Shown here in pieces: positions 35,804 through 47,499 of a DNA stretch of 64,000 nt (its first letter is position 1; every line of letters starts with the position of its first letter). The stretch covers positions 1,072,501-1,136,500 of the forward strand of contig JAINUG010000166.1 of assembly GCA_029706075.1 (NCBI GenBank), in the 5' to 3' direction. A program made the translations under genes and the position numbers. The stretch is from Aldrovandia affinis (taxonomy: Eukaryota; Chordata; Actinopteri; Notacanthiformes; Halosauridae). The notes beneath the pieces were generated by a model, which saw only the letters and a program-made list of their open reading frames with translations, was not told the DNA's origin and made no database searches.

Positions 35804-36328
35804 CAGGTAACTGCCCAACTGTCAGTAAATTAAGGATTCTGGAAGCTCAGTTATGGTGTGGGGTGCATTTTCCTGGCATGGTTTAGGTCCACCCAACCCC
35901 TTAGAGGGCAAGGTAAACACCAATAAATGCAAAGCCATTCTGAGTGATCATTTACATCCTATGATGAAGCATTTCTATCCTGATGGGAGTGGTCTCTTCC
36001 AGGATGGCAATGCACCATCCACAGGGCACAAGAGGTCACTGAATGGTTTGATGAGCATGAAAACAATATAACCCATATGACATGGCCATCTCAGTCACCT
36101 GATCTCAACCCAATTGAACACTTATGGGAGATTCTGGAGCATCGCGTGAGACAGTGTTTTCTGCAGTTTCTTCTTGTGGAGGAATGGTGTTGAATCCCTC
36201 CAATAGAGTTCCAGATACTTTTATAATCTATGCCAAGGCATATTGAAGCTGTTCTGGTGGCTCGTGGTGGCCCAACACCCTATTAAGACACTTTGTGTTG
36301 GTGTTTCCTTTATTTTGCCAGTTACCTG
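35804..36328 (+). mobile_element. Short Tc1-like element with both ends and TA duplications
   Basis: The ends CAGGTAACTG (left) and CAGTTACCTG (right) are perfect inverted repeats, with TA at 35802-35803 and 36329-36330. The inside encodes broken DDE fragments ([30 protein letters not shown]). At 525 bp it has lost the first two thirds of a full element. Confidence 0.9.
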
Positions 36329-36628
36329 TATTAACCGAGTGAATACGCGTGGCCTGAGAAGCCCTGTCCTCTGGACCTCTGCCCAGCATGATGAAGACTG
36401 CACTGTTGGTCAGAGGGCCATGCTGGGGAGAATGTGCAGAGAGTGGATCTATGAGGCACTTAAACTTGATCCTAGGTCATTCTCATTCTCCTCCGTTCCC
36501 CTTCTCCAGTTTAGCATCCTCAGGGAGAAACTGTTGGATCGTTTACGTGATTTCGCAATTCATCACTCTCTCCATCACATTAAATATTGCACAGTCGCAT
36601 TAAAGAGAGGTAAAGAGAAGAGTGACTT

Positions 36629-37413
36629 TGTGTGTGTGTAGTGTGTGTGTGTTGTGTGTGTGTGTGTGTGTGTATGGGTGTGTGTGTGAGAGAGAGAGTG
36701 CATGTGCACATGTTTGTGTGTATGTGTGTGTGAGAGAGAGAGTGCATGTGCGCATGTTTGTGCGTGTGTGTGTGTATGTGTGTGTGAGAGAGAGTGCATG
36801 TGCGCATGTTTGTGCGTGTATGTGTGTGTGAGAGAGAGAGCGCATGTGCGCATGTTTGTGCGTGTATGTGTGTGTGTGAGAGAGAGTGCATGTGCGCATG
36901 TTTGTGCGTGCGTGTGTGTATGTGTGTGTGAGAGAGAGTGCATGTGCACATGTTTGTGTGTGCGTGTGTGTATGTGTGTGTGAGAGAGAGTGCATGTGCG
37001 CATGTTTGTGCGTGCGTGTGTGTATGTGTGTGTGAGAGAGAGAGTGCATGTGCGCATGTTTGTGCGTGCGTGTGTGTATGTGTGTGTGAGAGAGAGAGTG
37101 CATGTGCACATGTTTGTGCGTGCGTGTGTGTGTATGTGTGTGTGAGAGAGTGCATGCGCACATGTTTGTGTGTGTGTGTGTGAGAGAGTGCATGTGCGCA
37201 TGTTTTGTGCGTGTGTGTATGTGTGTGTGTGAGAGAGAGCGCATGTGCACATGTTTGTGCGTGCGTGTGTGTGTGTGTGTGTGAGAGAGAGAGTGCATGT
37301 GCACATGTTTGTGTGTGCGTGTGTGTATGTGTGTGTGAGAGAGAGAGCGCATGTGCGCATGTTTGTGCGTGCGTGTGTGTATGTGTGTGTGTGAGAGAGA
37401 GTGCATGTGCACA

Positions 37414-37462
<49 letters not shown>

Positions 37463-37469
37463 CTGTGTG

Positions 37470-37510
<41 letters not shown>

Positions 37511-37714
37511 GCATGTTTGTGTGTGTGTGTGTGTATGTGTGTGTGTGAGTGCATGTGCACATGTTTGTGCGTGCGTGTGTGTATGTGTGTGTGAGAGAGT
37601 GCATGCGCACATGTTTGTGTGTGTGTGTGTGAAAGAGAGAGTGCATGTGCGCATGTTTGTGCGTGTGTGTGTGTATGTGTGTGTGAGAGAGAGAGTGCAT
37701 GTGCACATGTGTGC
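36629..37714. repeat. 1.1-kb minisatellite, units of about 44-54 bp
   Basis: About 20 units of the pattern GAGAGAGAG-TGCATGTGCGCATGTTTGTG-CGTGCGTGTGTGTATGTGTGTG. Spacing of TGCATGTG in the first units is 44, 52, 45, 47 and 52. A pure GT section lies at 37420-37540. The 406-residue open frame on the minus strand is an artefact. Confidence 0.95.
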
Positions 37715-37729
37715 GTGTGCATCAGGGAT

Positions 37730-39280
37730 GGAAAGGTATAAACCTAGTCCACACACCTCATGAATCAAGCCTTCAAATCTTCCCCTGTAATACACTGTGA
37801 GCCTTTTTTAAGTCTCGGTTATGGCGGGAGAATTTACGAGCGTCCATAGACAGCCTTTCAGAGGGTTTACGGGCGGGAGCAGGCTCTAAGGGAGCGCCGC
37901 GGACGTCGTGTCTCAGGACACAGCCCAGGCCTGTTCGGAGAGCTCAATGCGCCGCTCTGTGGTTCAGCTCAGTCGCTCCGCACCCCTTCTCAAAGGAGAC
38001 CCTGTCTCACATTCCTGCCATTAACTAATTAGGACTTTCTCACACTGCTCAAGTCTTTATTTATTTATTTTATTTTACTATGGGTCATCTCTGGGGCATG
38101 CTCGATTTAAAGCAGCTCCATTCAGAGAGGGACAGACTGGGGGAGCCTGACTGACTGACTGACTGACTGACTGACTCTCTTGGGGTTGCTATGCAACAGG
38201 AGTACTTTATCACTGCAGGGAGAGATCCAACTGCACGCAGGATTATAAAATGTCACACCATCGTTGATGGCCATGTTACTTAGAGTGCATACACGTGTTC
38301 ATGTCCATGCATGTTCGTGTGTATGTGTGTGAGGCCTCATGTTAGGCAGTGTTAGTCAGCTGTTTGTGCGTGTCTGGGTGTCTTCTATAATTACCTTGGC
38401 TCCAAGCCAGAGTTATTAGCTCCATATAGACCTGCCAAGATTCCAATCTCCCCGCGCAGAAACCGGGGTCTATTGAAAGCTCAAATTGGGGTTCAGACGT
38501 GCCTTGACCCCCCCCGTGTGGCATCCATTCACATACTCCTCATATTCAATGTGTCATTATTTATAGCCCATCAGGTATGTGGGCACAGAATTCCTCCTGA
38601 GACGAGTTTCCCCACAGAGAGCAGGGTGCCTGGTCTCAGAGAGCACACACACACACACACAGTCACACACACACACACACACACCCAGAGCAACCTGGTC
38701 TCAGGCTTCTAGGGAACCTTTGGTATTTAAAACCATCCTTTTGTTGGGAATGGCTGATCGGGAGGTTCCTCTGTTTTGTTACGTGGAAAAGATGTGCATT
38801 TAGGGCGAGCGTGATATTCCAGAGAACCAGTTGCAGTGTGTGGAGAATGAAACATTGGCCCATGCTCAATGCAAGCATGTTTCTCTTTGAATAAATCTGA
38901 GTCTTATCCTTTAGCCTTGTCTCTGTGTGTTTTCCAGCTGTTAGATGCTTTTGTAATCCGGCAATGTCACTTGAGATTGGTACCACCGTCTTGTAGCGTC
39001 GTCTGTGCAGCATTCTGTATGGAGCGAAGGGCAAACTCACAATCAGGAATATTTGAATGTAAGATTCAGTGATCTTCAGCGATGTCTTTTCTACTGGTCT
39101 TCTTCACAGCTTATGTTATATCTCTTTCACTATGAATTATGCACTGACATTTGCCCTCCAGTAAGGAACTTATGTGCGACAATACATTTATTACAGCATT
39201 ATAATTATGCTTAGTCTTGATTGTGTTTCAGTCAATGTTTGTATGTGATGTTCATATGGCCTCATTGCATGCACTATGTT
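37730..39280. other. Non-coding; (GACT)n and (CA)n runs
   Basis: A GACT tetramer run lies at 38145-38177 and CA runs at 38645-38684. No gene was recognised. Confidence 0.5.
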
Positions 39281-39291
39281 GTAAGGCATTG

Positions 39292-39450
39292 CGTATAAGG
39301 GTGCAAGCCACTCTGTATAAGGGTCCAATCGCTCTGTATAAGGGTCCAATCGCTCTGTCTAAGGGTCCAATCGCTCTGTCTAATCCAAGGGGTCTAAGGG
39401 TCCAATTGCTTTGTATAAGGGTTCAAGTCGCTCTGTATAAGTCTGCTAAA
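39292..39450. repeat. Minisatellite, about 21 bp x 7
   Basis: Units of TATAAGGGTCCAATCGCTCTG with variants TCTAAGGGT and GTTCAAGTCG. Confidence 0.92.
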
Positions 39451-39459
39451 GAAATACAT

Positions 39460-41626
39460 GCAATGTGAATGTTAAGCTGGCGTTGTGGAACTTTGTATGA
39501 AATCTTTGTAGCTGTGTGCTGTTAAAGGGGCATTCGCACCCGTCCGTCTGTGTGTGTGTGTCTAAGTGAAGTTGATGGATGTGGGGGCAGAGCCGGTGAC
39601 TGATGAGGCTCCTTTATTAGCGCCGTACGAGCGGGGGGCGCCCTGCAGGAAGGAAGGAAGGAAGGAGGGCAGATAACTGTGTCAGTGACCTTGAGCTCAG
39701 TGTGACCTTGGGGGGGAGGGGTGCGAAGGCCACCGTAAGGCCCCACCCTGTCTTAGTCACTGGGCCCTTTCTGCTGGAAGAATGAACTTGCCTTCACACT
39801 GAAAAGGGAGAGAGGGGGGGCCAGGGAGATACATTCTGGGTCATGGAAGAGTCCTTTGATCCAGCGCTCTGGGGAGAACGATGCGCCCAAACACTTCCTG
39901 GGTTCCGCGTGTTCCGCGTGTTCCGCGTGTTCCGTTCGGCCTCCACCACGCGCCCCGCTCCTCTTTAAACAACTGGAGCCGTGCCTCCTTCGTGAACCCT
40001 TCCTGGAAGGGGGCGCACCTCGGTGCCGGGGGCGGGTCACCGTTGAAGAGGGGCACGACTGAGGCGGGCGCGCCCCGGCGGGGTCAGATTGCTGAATGAG
40101 AGTCTAATCTGTGCCAGCTGCACTCCTTTACTCCTTTGCCCCTCTCTATTTTAATTAAGACCGAATATTATTAAGGCTACAAATTACTCCAGGCCCGAGC
40201 GTCTTCGCGCGGTGATAGCAAGCAGATGGCTGAGCGCTGGAGACACCCCCGCCCCCCTGCCCCCTGCCCCCCCCAATAAAAGAGCATTTGCATTTCATGA
40301 GCCTTAATTATGTCTGTTTCCCCTGCCCCGCGATGTTGTGGCTGTCAGAAAAGGACCCGGCGCAGTGAAGGAGCAGTGATAGATTAAGGTGGACCTTCTG
40401 CTTGGATCCTTGCTCATTGTGTTCCCCAAATTAAAAACTATTATCTCCCCAAAGACTTCAAAATAAAATGGGGTGTGGAGGGGTGGGGGAGTAGGTGATA
40501 ATGGCAACCCCTGGGGATGGGGGGGAGAGGGGGCACAGAAAAGCATGGAAAACCGATTATTTCACATTTTTGTCCTTGACCCCCCCATTGGTAAACGAGC
40601 AGTCTCAGGGAGAATCACTGGTGCTCTGGGAGTGAAGGACAATACATCGCTGAGACACGTGGGCCTGCGCAACTTTCAGCTGGAGGCATTTATGCCTTTA
40701 TCCATGTTCATTTCAATTTATTGGGCTTTTTAAAAAAGTATTATTATTTTTTTAAATAATGATAATAACACAGCCTAAAACTAAAACTAGTGCCCTTAAA
40801 CTGCTCAGCAGAGGTGTGTTTGAGTTAACAGGAGAGGAGATAGCAGCACACATTCCATTCCTTACCCAGGAAGACGTGTGGAGACATCAGACTATACAAT
40901 ATGACAACACTGACTCACGGACAGAAGAGTGCTGGAGACATAAACAGGCTCTATGGGGCCGAACACAAGAACATAAGACATACACGATTAATTCTATTGA
41001 ATGAGTCTCTGCTTTGTTGAGTGCAGTTGCCGGGGGTTGAGCAAAGGGTGGGGGCCGTGTTGCCGATGAATGCAGTCTGTGTTCCGTGGCCGCTCTCAAT
41101 ATGTGCGCTCACGTGAATGGAGTCAGAAGTGGGTGTCAGAAGTGGGCTTGATTCTCCGGCTGTTTTTGGATGGCAGACCCCAGCAGGGTCAGGCAGGAAC
41201 AAGATGGAACTCGGGTTCCAGTGAAAAGGTCCCACCGAGTTCGGCTGCACACTGCTCAGGGCTGGGGGCTGCATTGTTGTCGCGAGCAAGGCCGACCTAG
41301 AGAAGTATAGAGAGGGAGAATCAGAGAAGGAAAGTAGAGACTTCTGGTATTTTCTGGTGCAATAGGTTATTTCTGTTTATGCCAGCAACAACACTGGAAC
41401 TTAGTGAAATGGAGGAGAGGCCTGTGTTATTCAACACTCCACTGAAGGGGGACTGAAAATGAATGGATTATACTGCAACAAATATATGTTTGACATGAGG
41501 ACAGAAAGTATATATTAACACATGCATGCACATACGCTTTCTCGGTGGTGTGTGTGTGTGTGTGTGTATGCGTGTTTCTGTGCATGCATGCCTGTGTAAA
41601 TGTGTGTGTGAGTTTCCATGGTGGCA

Positions 41627-41666
<40 letters not shown>

Positions 41667-42335
41667 AAGACAAAACCCCTACAGTCTATAAGAGTATCAG
41701 AGCCCTTACATTCCTACCTACCTAACTCGATAAATCTGTGCCCCCCATGGTAAGAACAATGGCCGGGGTGAGTGGCAGGTTTGGGGGGGGGGTGGACAGA
41801 GGGGTGCAGGGTTCACAGGGACCCAGATGGAGATTGGGGCTCCCGTCCCACAGGGTGCCCTGGAGGTACACTCAATAAAGTCACCCCCACATTGTGGAGC
41901 GAGGAGGGCGAGGAGGGGCAGATCACAGGAGAGTGACAGGGCCAGGGGTCTGGGGCGTCACTAATTCACCCCACTCCCAGGGGTGAGAGGGAGCGTGGGC
42001 GGCACACACTCGTACCCCCGTGTTGTGGGGAAGGTCAGGGCCCCTGTCTCTCTTGCTCTGTGGTGTGTTTGAGGAGAGAGGGGTCTCTGTGCGTGCTGGT
42101 GGAAGGGTCAGACGCTCTTCCTCTCCGACAGACAGAGCACATTCAGACCCCGGGTCCTCAGGACCACTGTTCTAGGTGTTGTTATAAGTTGCCTTTGATT
42201 TTTCCCACATGCCTAATATAGTTCCTATTGCATCAGCGCTTCAGATGCCCTTTGTGCGCTTGCTAGCATGCTTGTAGACCACTCGTCTGTGAGGCAGCAT
42301 TGTCATATTGTATAGCCAATCTCAAGTCCACAACC
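39460..42335. other. Non-coding; CpG-rich and G-rich patches, short microsatellites
   Basis: GGAAGGAAGG run at 39646-39665. Four copies of GTTCCGCGT at 39900-39935. CpG-rich at 39880-40090. A TAAT-rich candidate element at 40145-40240. (GT)n at 41545-41567 and 41630-41662. No gene was recognised. Confidence 0.5.
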
Positions 42336-42339
42336 CACA

Positions 42340-42350
42340 CACACATACAA

Positions 42351-42382
<32 letters not shown>

Positions 42383-42680
42383 ACACTCACACACTCACAA
42401 ACATACACAGGCACCTGCACACACATCACACATACAAACACGCATAGATGCACGCAAATGGAGACAAGCACATGCACACACACACACACATTCACAAACA
42501 TACACAGGCACCCGCACACACATCACACATACAAACATGCATAGATGCATGCAAATGGAGACAAGCACATGCACACACACACACACACATTCACAAACAT
42601 ACACAGGCACCCGCACACACATCACACATACAAACACGCATAGATGCATGCAAATGGAGACAAGCACATGCAGGCACTTC
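42340..42680. repeat. (CA)n followed by a 97-99 bp unit x 3
   Basis: CACAAACATACACAGGCACC starts at 42396, 42493 and 42592. Each unit includes GCATAGATGCATGCAAATGG and ends in a CA run of variable length, which explains the period difference. Confidence 0.95.
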
Positions 42681-42689
42681 CCCACAAAC

Positions 42690-45190
42690 ATGCAGTTTTT
42701 CAATGATTAAAACTTAATTTTCTATAGCACAATTTACAATCAAGTTTTCACCCAGTGCTTCACAGTATAGGATCTCAAGCCAGGTGGTTAAAACTGGATA
42801 ATTATCCCTGACTCTTTAACAGGCAATTGAGAAGACAGCTAAAGAAGAATAGCACATTGAGACACTGAAGTAAGAAGACAGAAATATAAAGAGGCTGGGA
42901 CTTATGAATGGCTGGGTGACTCAGGTCCTGTTCTATGCAAACAGACACACACACACACACACACACAAGTTACACACAAGCACAAAGGAAAGAACTGGCA
43001 CCTTTCCCCTCCACACATAAGCTAGGCCACACATCAACAAATGTCTAATGAACAAATACAGAACGAATGATATCGTGAGTATTTGAATAAGATCAAAATG
43101 TGCTGTGAAGCTCCTGGGAGATATTTGCTCTCCCGCTTAGTTACAGACTAGTTAGCTACCTTAGCTACTAGTTTAATTTTTGGTCTTTAGTCTTTGAAAT
43201 GGATGGCAAAATTGAGGTCATCCATTATCATATGTGATAGTCATTTTTATATAGACACTATATATAGTGTCAAATTAGAAGATTGGGAATTGCTTTTTGA
43301 TTTGACATTAAAGAGTCTTTTGTGTTGGTTAGTGGCAAGAAATCCAAATTAAATCCATTTTGATTCAATGAAGTAAGAAAATAAAATGTGAAAAATGCCA
43401 AACGGGCTGAATACTTTTTATACCCACTGCACTTGTACTTGTATTTATCTTTTTTATTTATCAACGATGTGGTTTAAATCAGCCAAAATTAAATTGAGTA
43501 TGGCTGCCAATAAATCATATGGTCCCCAAGTGTTCTCATGATAACAATATTACTGCATTTATTTAATATAATGCATTTTGCAGACATGTTGAGAAAATGA
43601 TATCATGTAAGTCTAACTTTGATCTTGGGCATTTAGGACATTTCAAGGAGCATGTTTTTGAATATGGTCATTATTTAATTATCAATCATCTGTTCAATAT
43701 TTTCATATGCATTTATACACGTATCATCAGTGTATAAGTAAGCTACTGCTGTCAATCAGTGATGCAAGCATTTGCCTGAAATGTTTGCTGATGGACTGGG
43801 TGCCTTTTTCCACTTTTTATGTACTTATTCTGGACTCTGGTGGTCTTTTTGAGCCATAGTGTGCAGATGGCCTTTCCCCTCATCACTGCTCATTCAGCTT
43901 CACGCAATTTGGGGCGAGAAGTTAAAGGTTAAAGTAAACGTTAAACTGACGAGATTTCAGAGGAGTCGTTCTCCAATCTTACCACAAGAGGGAGACGTTT
44001 TTCAAGGAATCATAATTCTAACATGCGTATTCCAATGAGTAAAACTAAAAGTAACGGTCATTTCTTTGAAATAAATTATACATATTATATATGTATTGTA
44101 TTGTGTATATGTATTGTCCTCAGGGATTATAAGTGCAGTGCTGTCTTTCGTTTTTGTCCAACAAGGTAAAGAGGCAGTTGACTGTGAACTATGGTTATCC
44201 AGTGATGTTGATGTTTTTCTTTGCTTACAAAAACCACCGGGTGGCGCCATTTCTTCGCCCGAAAATGGTTGAGAATCGAGAAAAAACGCTATCACGCAAA
44301 TTATATTTGCAGGAATGTTGTGGCTATGTGGTACAGTGTCCTTGTTTTACCCGGCGCTATTTCAAATATGAATGGAGGAGAATCTGTAGGTTGACGTGAC
44401 CTTTCCAGTCTGTAATGAGCAGATCGTATTCTCCCAAAGGCTTCCTTCGTGGTAGGAAATTCACCGAGTCATTGTCCCTGACGTTCAAATTGTCCTTCTC
44501 AGGCGTGAATGCTCATTCTGGCGCTCCCAAAAAATTAACACATTTTCCATGCAATGTGTTAGACGGTATGCGAATACCATGCGAACGACACTTATACTCA
44601 TTTAAATAAGGGTCTTTATAGTATTTCGAAAAAAATATTACTTCATTACTAAACTATTACATTATTACTTGTGATTTGTATTTGTTTATATCGCCTGATG
44701 AATCTCAAGCACAAAGCAAACGGTAAATAATGTTTGAATTTGGGTTGTTGATATTTACCATTTTGGTTCAGGAAGTGATGCACACCACACAACACAAAAT
44801 GAGGTCGTTTCAAGTTTAATGATTGGTTTATCACAGTAAACGGAAGTCAATTTATGACATAAGGTACCAGCGCACAAACCTTGGATAACCTCTCTAAAAT
44901 ATAAATCGCACACGTTTAACGGGATAAAAATGCTTTTACGTGGCACTCTTCCAACTGTGTAAATGGGCACTTAGAGTGCAGCTGAACAGGTAATGCAATA
45001 TTAACTTCAGGAGAATTGTATTTGTCTGCGTTCGCTCCGCTGTGTGTCCTGTTGTACCCTCCCTCCCAGGTAATGTTGCAGTCATTTGGCTTAGCCCTGC
45101 CAGGCCCAAGCATGTCAAACCTGCATATACTGTACATACACTGCCACCTCATTTGAATAATAATAACAAGAGCAAGAACACTACTAATGA
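42690..45190. other. Non-coding, AT-rich; (CA)n at 42945-42968
   Basis: CTCF-like motifs with one mismatch each lie at about 43981-43994 (CCACAAGAGGGAGA) and 44234-44247 (CCACCGGGTGGCGC). No exon was recognised. Confidence 0.45.
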
Positions 45191-45198
45191 TAATACTG

Positions 45199-45252
45199 TT
45201 ACACAAATAATACTACTACTATTATTAATAATAATAATAATAATAATGATAA
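45199..45252. repeat. (ACT/ATT/AAT)n microsatellite
   Basis: Triplet run next to the SINE that follows. Confidence 0.85.
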
Positions 45253-45259
45253 GGTAATG

Positions 45260-45402
45260 TGGTCCTGTGTGGCTCAGTAGGTAGAGCGTGGCGTTGGCAA
45301 CACTTAGGTTGTGGGTTCAATTCCCACTGGGACCACTTATACTGAAAAATGTATACATTCACTACTGTGGATAAAAGCGTCTGCTAAATGGCATATGTAT
45401 AT
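45260..45402 (+). mobile_element. tRNA-derived SINE, GTGGCTCAGTAGGTAGAGC family
   Basis: TGTGGCTCAGTAGGTAGAGC, GGTTCAATTCCC, GGGACCACTT, and tail GGATAAAAGCGTCTGCTAAA. The AAGTCGCTTT segment of the tail is missing. Confidence 0.92.
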
Positions 45403-45646
45403 GTATATGTAATAATAATAGATTGTTGTATTTATATAATGCCTTTCTCATGGTCTCAAAGTGCTGGGGGTGGGGGCTCACCTCAACCATCAACGAGGTG
45501 TAGCACCCATCTCCCCACATGTCAGTTTTCACCTAGTCCACATCCCGTTTTTACCTAACAACATAGAGACTGTCATCTTTTTATTCTCCCATTGTTTCTT
45601 GTCTGGAATGCCTGATCTAACTGTGACTGCAGGTCCCTCCCATTGC

Positions 45647-45875
45647 TTACATTACATTACATTACATTACAGGCATTTATCAGATGCTCTTATCCAGAGC
45701 CACTTACAGTTTACATTTCTTTTACAATCCATTTATACAGCTGGATATTTTACTGAAGCAATTCAGGTTAAGTACCTTGCTCAAGGGTACAACGGCAGTG
45801 TCCCACCTGGGGATTGAACCTGCAACCTTAACGTCACAAGCCCAGTTCCCTAACCATTATACCACACTGCCTGCC
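45647..45875 (-). mobile_element. TGTAA-tailed SINE, nearly full length
   Basis: In the minus sense it starts GCAGGCAGTGTGGTATAATGG and has GGTTCAATCCCC, CCTTGAGCAAGGTACTTAAC, TTGCTTCAGTAAAATATCC, CCAGCTGTATAAATGG and (TGTAA)4. The best-preserved copy together with 61078-61300. Confidence 0.92.
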
Positions 45876-46289
45876 TGCTTACACCCTCACACTAGTGCCT
45901 CCGAAAGGCAATGAAACCAGCTTCTTCTTCTTCTTCTTTTCCCCCTGTAAACTGCCAGTTGAGCTGTGCAGCACAATTACTGGGCTGGAGGACTGCGGAA
46001 CTAACACAACCGGTGCAGGCAGATCACAGGCCCCCAATAGACCACATGAGTTGATATTGTGTGATGAGGCAGGGAGTGCCCTGCTGACTGAACCCCCCCT
46101 TCCCTCCCCTCCTGGAGGGACCAACTGTGTTCTGCTATGTGGGATACCTGGCCACCTGGCCACCTGGCCATGTCAGGATTCGATTCCGATTTAAACCTGG
46201 GGCACATTACTGTTTCATGAGCTGGTACTTGGCTCGATATACCACCCATGGGTACCAGGAAAATGATATCTTTATTTACCCTTTATTTC

Positions 46290-47100
46290 ATTGAGAACTC
46301 AATTCACTTTTACAGTGATGACCTGGGGAGTCACAGTGGGTAGGAGGTGTCATGGTTTGATTGCCTGTTTAGCCCTGTGTGGGCATACTCCTTTTCTATC
46401 CTCGTGAGTACGTTCCTGCTCATCTCCATATCTAATCAGCGGATTGTTTTCAGGTGTTCACTGCCTACTTCATTTCGCTGCTTTCACTACTCCGTGCTTC
46501 AGTGTCTATTCATTTGGCGTTGAAGCCGGTACGATGTCAGTCCTAAAAAGAAAGTATTTAGAAAAGTATTTCACTTTAGCTTTCTCGCCACTTCTACGGA
46601 AGTCTAGCTTTTCTTATTGTTTGGTCTGTGTTCGGGGTTACTTACTGGCAGACCCAGGGCACTTATTTTCGCTGTTCGTTTTCCTAAACTGCGTTTTAGG
46701 CGTCTGGGTTCTATTCCAGCTTTGTTTCTTTGTTTGTGTTGCGACTCAAATTATTTTCTTTCTTTTTTTCCTCTGCGTGGGTCGTTGGCTGGTTTTCTCC
46801 TCCTGTTTGATGTGATCGGTTATGGGAGCTAAACACGTAGCACTCCGGGATCATATTTTTAGGAGGTAGACTATCAGTCTTTGTTCCCCGGAGCGGTCCT
46901 TTTATTTTGCCGGCAGCTCTACACTTATTTCGGTAAGCTGTCCCGTTCCTTGGAGTCGTCCTAGTTACTGCGTCGTGTGGTGTTGGGCTACACGCTAGAT
47001 TTTTCTGTTTGGTTTTACTATCGTTCGGTACCGCGTTTATTCGCCCTTTTTATGGGTAGTTATTATTTCGTCTTACGGTGGGAGTTTTGTTTTATTTATT
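46290..47100 (+). mobile_element. T-rich LTR-like or repeat-derived segment
   Basis: Contains TGTCATGGTTTGATTGCCTG at its left and long T/C-rich stretches with CpGs, similar in style to fish LTRs. No ends were defined. Confidence 0.25.
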
Positions 47101-47269
47101 TTCTGTAGCGATTCTCTTGCAAGCGCACGATTCTCTAACGTCCCTTGCTCCCTATTGTGTTTTAGTGACATCCTGATTGATAAGGAGTGTTTCTGATCCT
47201 TATTCCCCATTGGTTGCACTTGGGCCTCACCCCTACAAGCCCTCACAGGAGGTGCAAGGATTAGGACAG

Positions 47270-47490
47270 TTTTGTGGGACTTTGACCATGCCATGTGACC
47301 TTTAAAGACCACAGTGAGCTGGGACCTCGGTTTAAGGTCCCATCCGAAGGCCAGCACCTTGTACAGCATGGTGACCCCATTCAGTCCAGAGGGAAGAGTG
47401 TCCCTCATTGGACCACTGCACCTCTTCTTGCAACTTAGTACTAACCAAGCACCACACCTGCTTAGCTTCAGCACTTTGATATGTGAAAGA
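47270..47490 (-). mobile_element. 5S-rRNA-like SINE fragment
   Basis: In the minus sense GCTAAGCAGGTGTGGTGCTT then GGTTAGTACTAAG at 47431-47467 matches the internal promoter region of vertebrate 5S rRNA (GCTAAGCAGGGTCGGGCCTGGTTAGTACT). The following GGACCTTAAACCGAGGTCCC part is a familiar companion in fish repeats. Probably a SINE3-type relic and not a 5S gene. Confidence 0.55.
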
Positions 47491-47499
47491 GGGTAGTAG

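Noticed and set aside
36575-37795. Three overlapping open frames of 368-406 residues rich in T and H
   Set aside because: They are translations of the GT/GA minisatellite on the minus strand. The reading frame follows the repeat and has no protein composition or splice context.
39292-39450. Possible CRISPR-like repeat array
   Set aside because: Direct head-to-tail 21-bp units without spacers, in a vertebrate genome: an ordinary minisatellite.
47431-47472. Possible 5S rRNA gene
   Set aside because: Only the central third of 5S is matched and with several changes. Both ends are missing, so a SINE relic is more likely.
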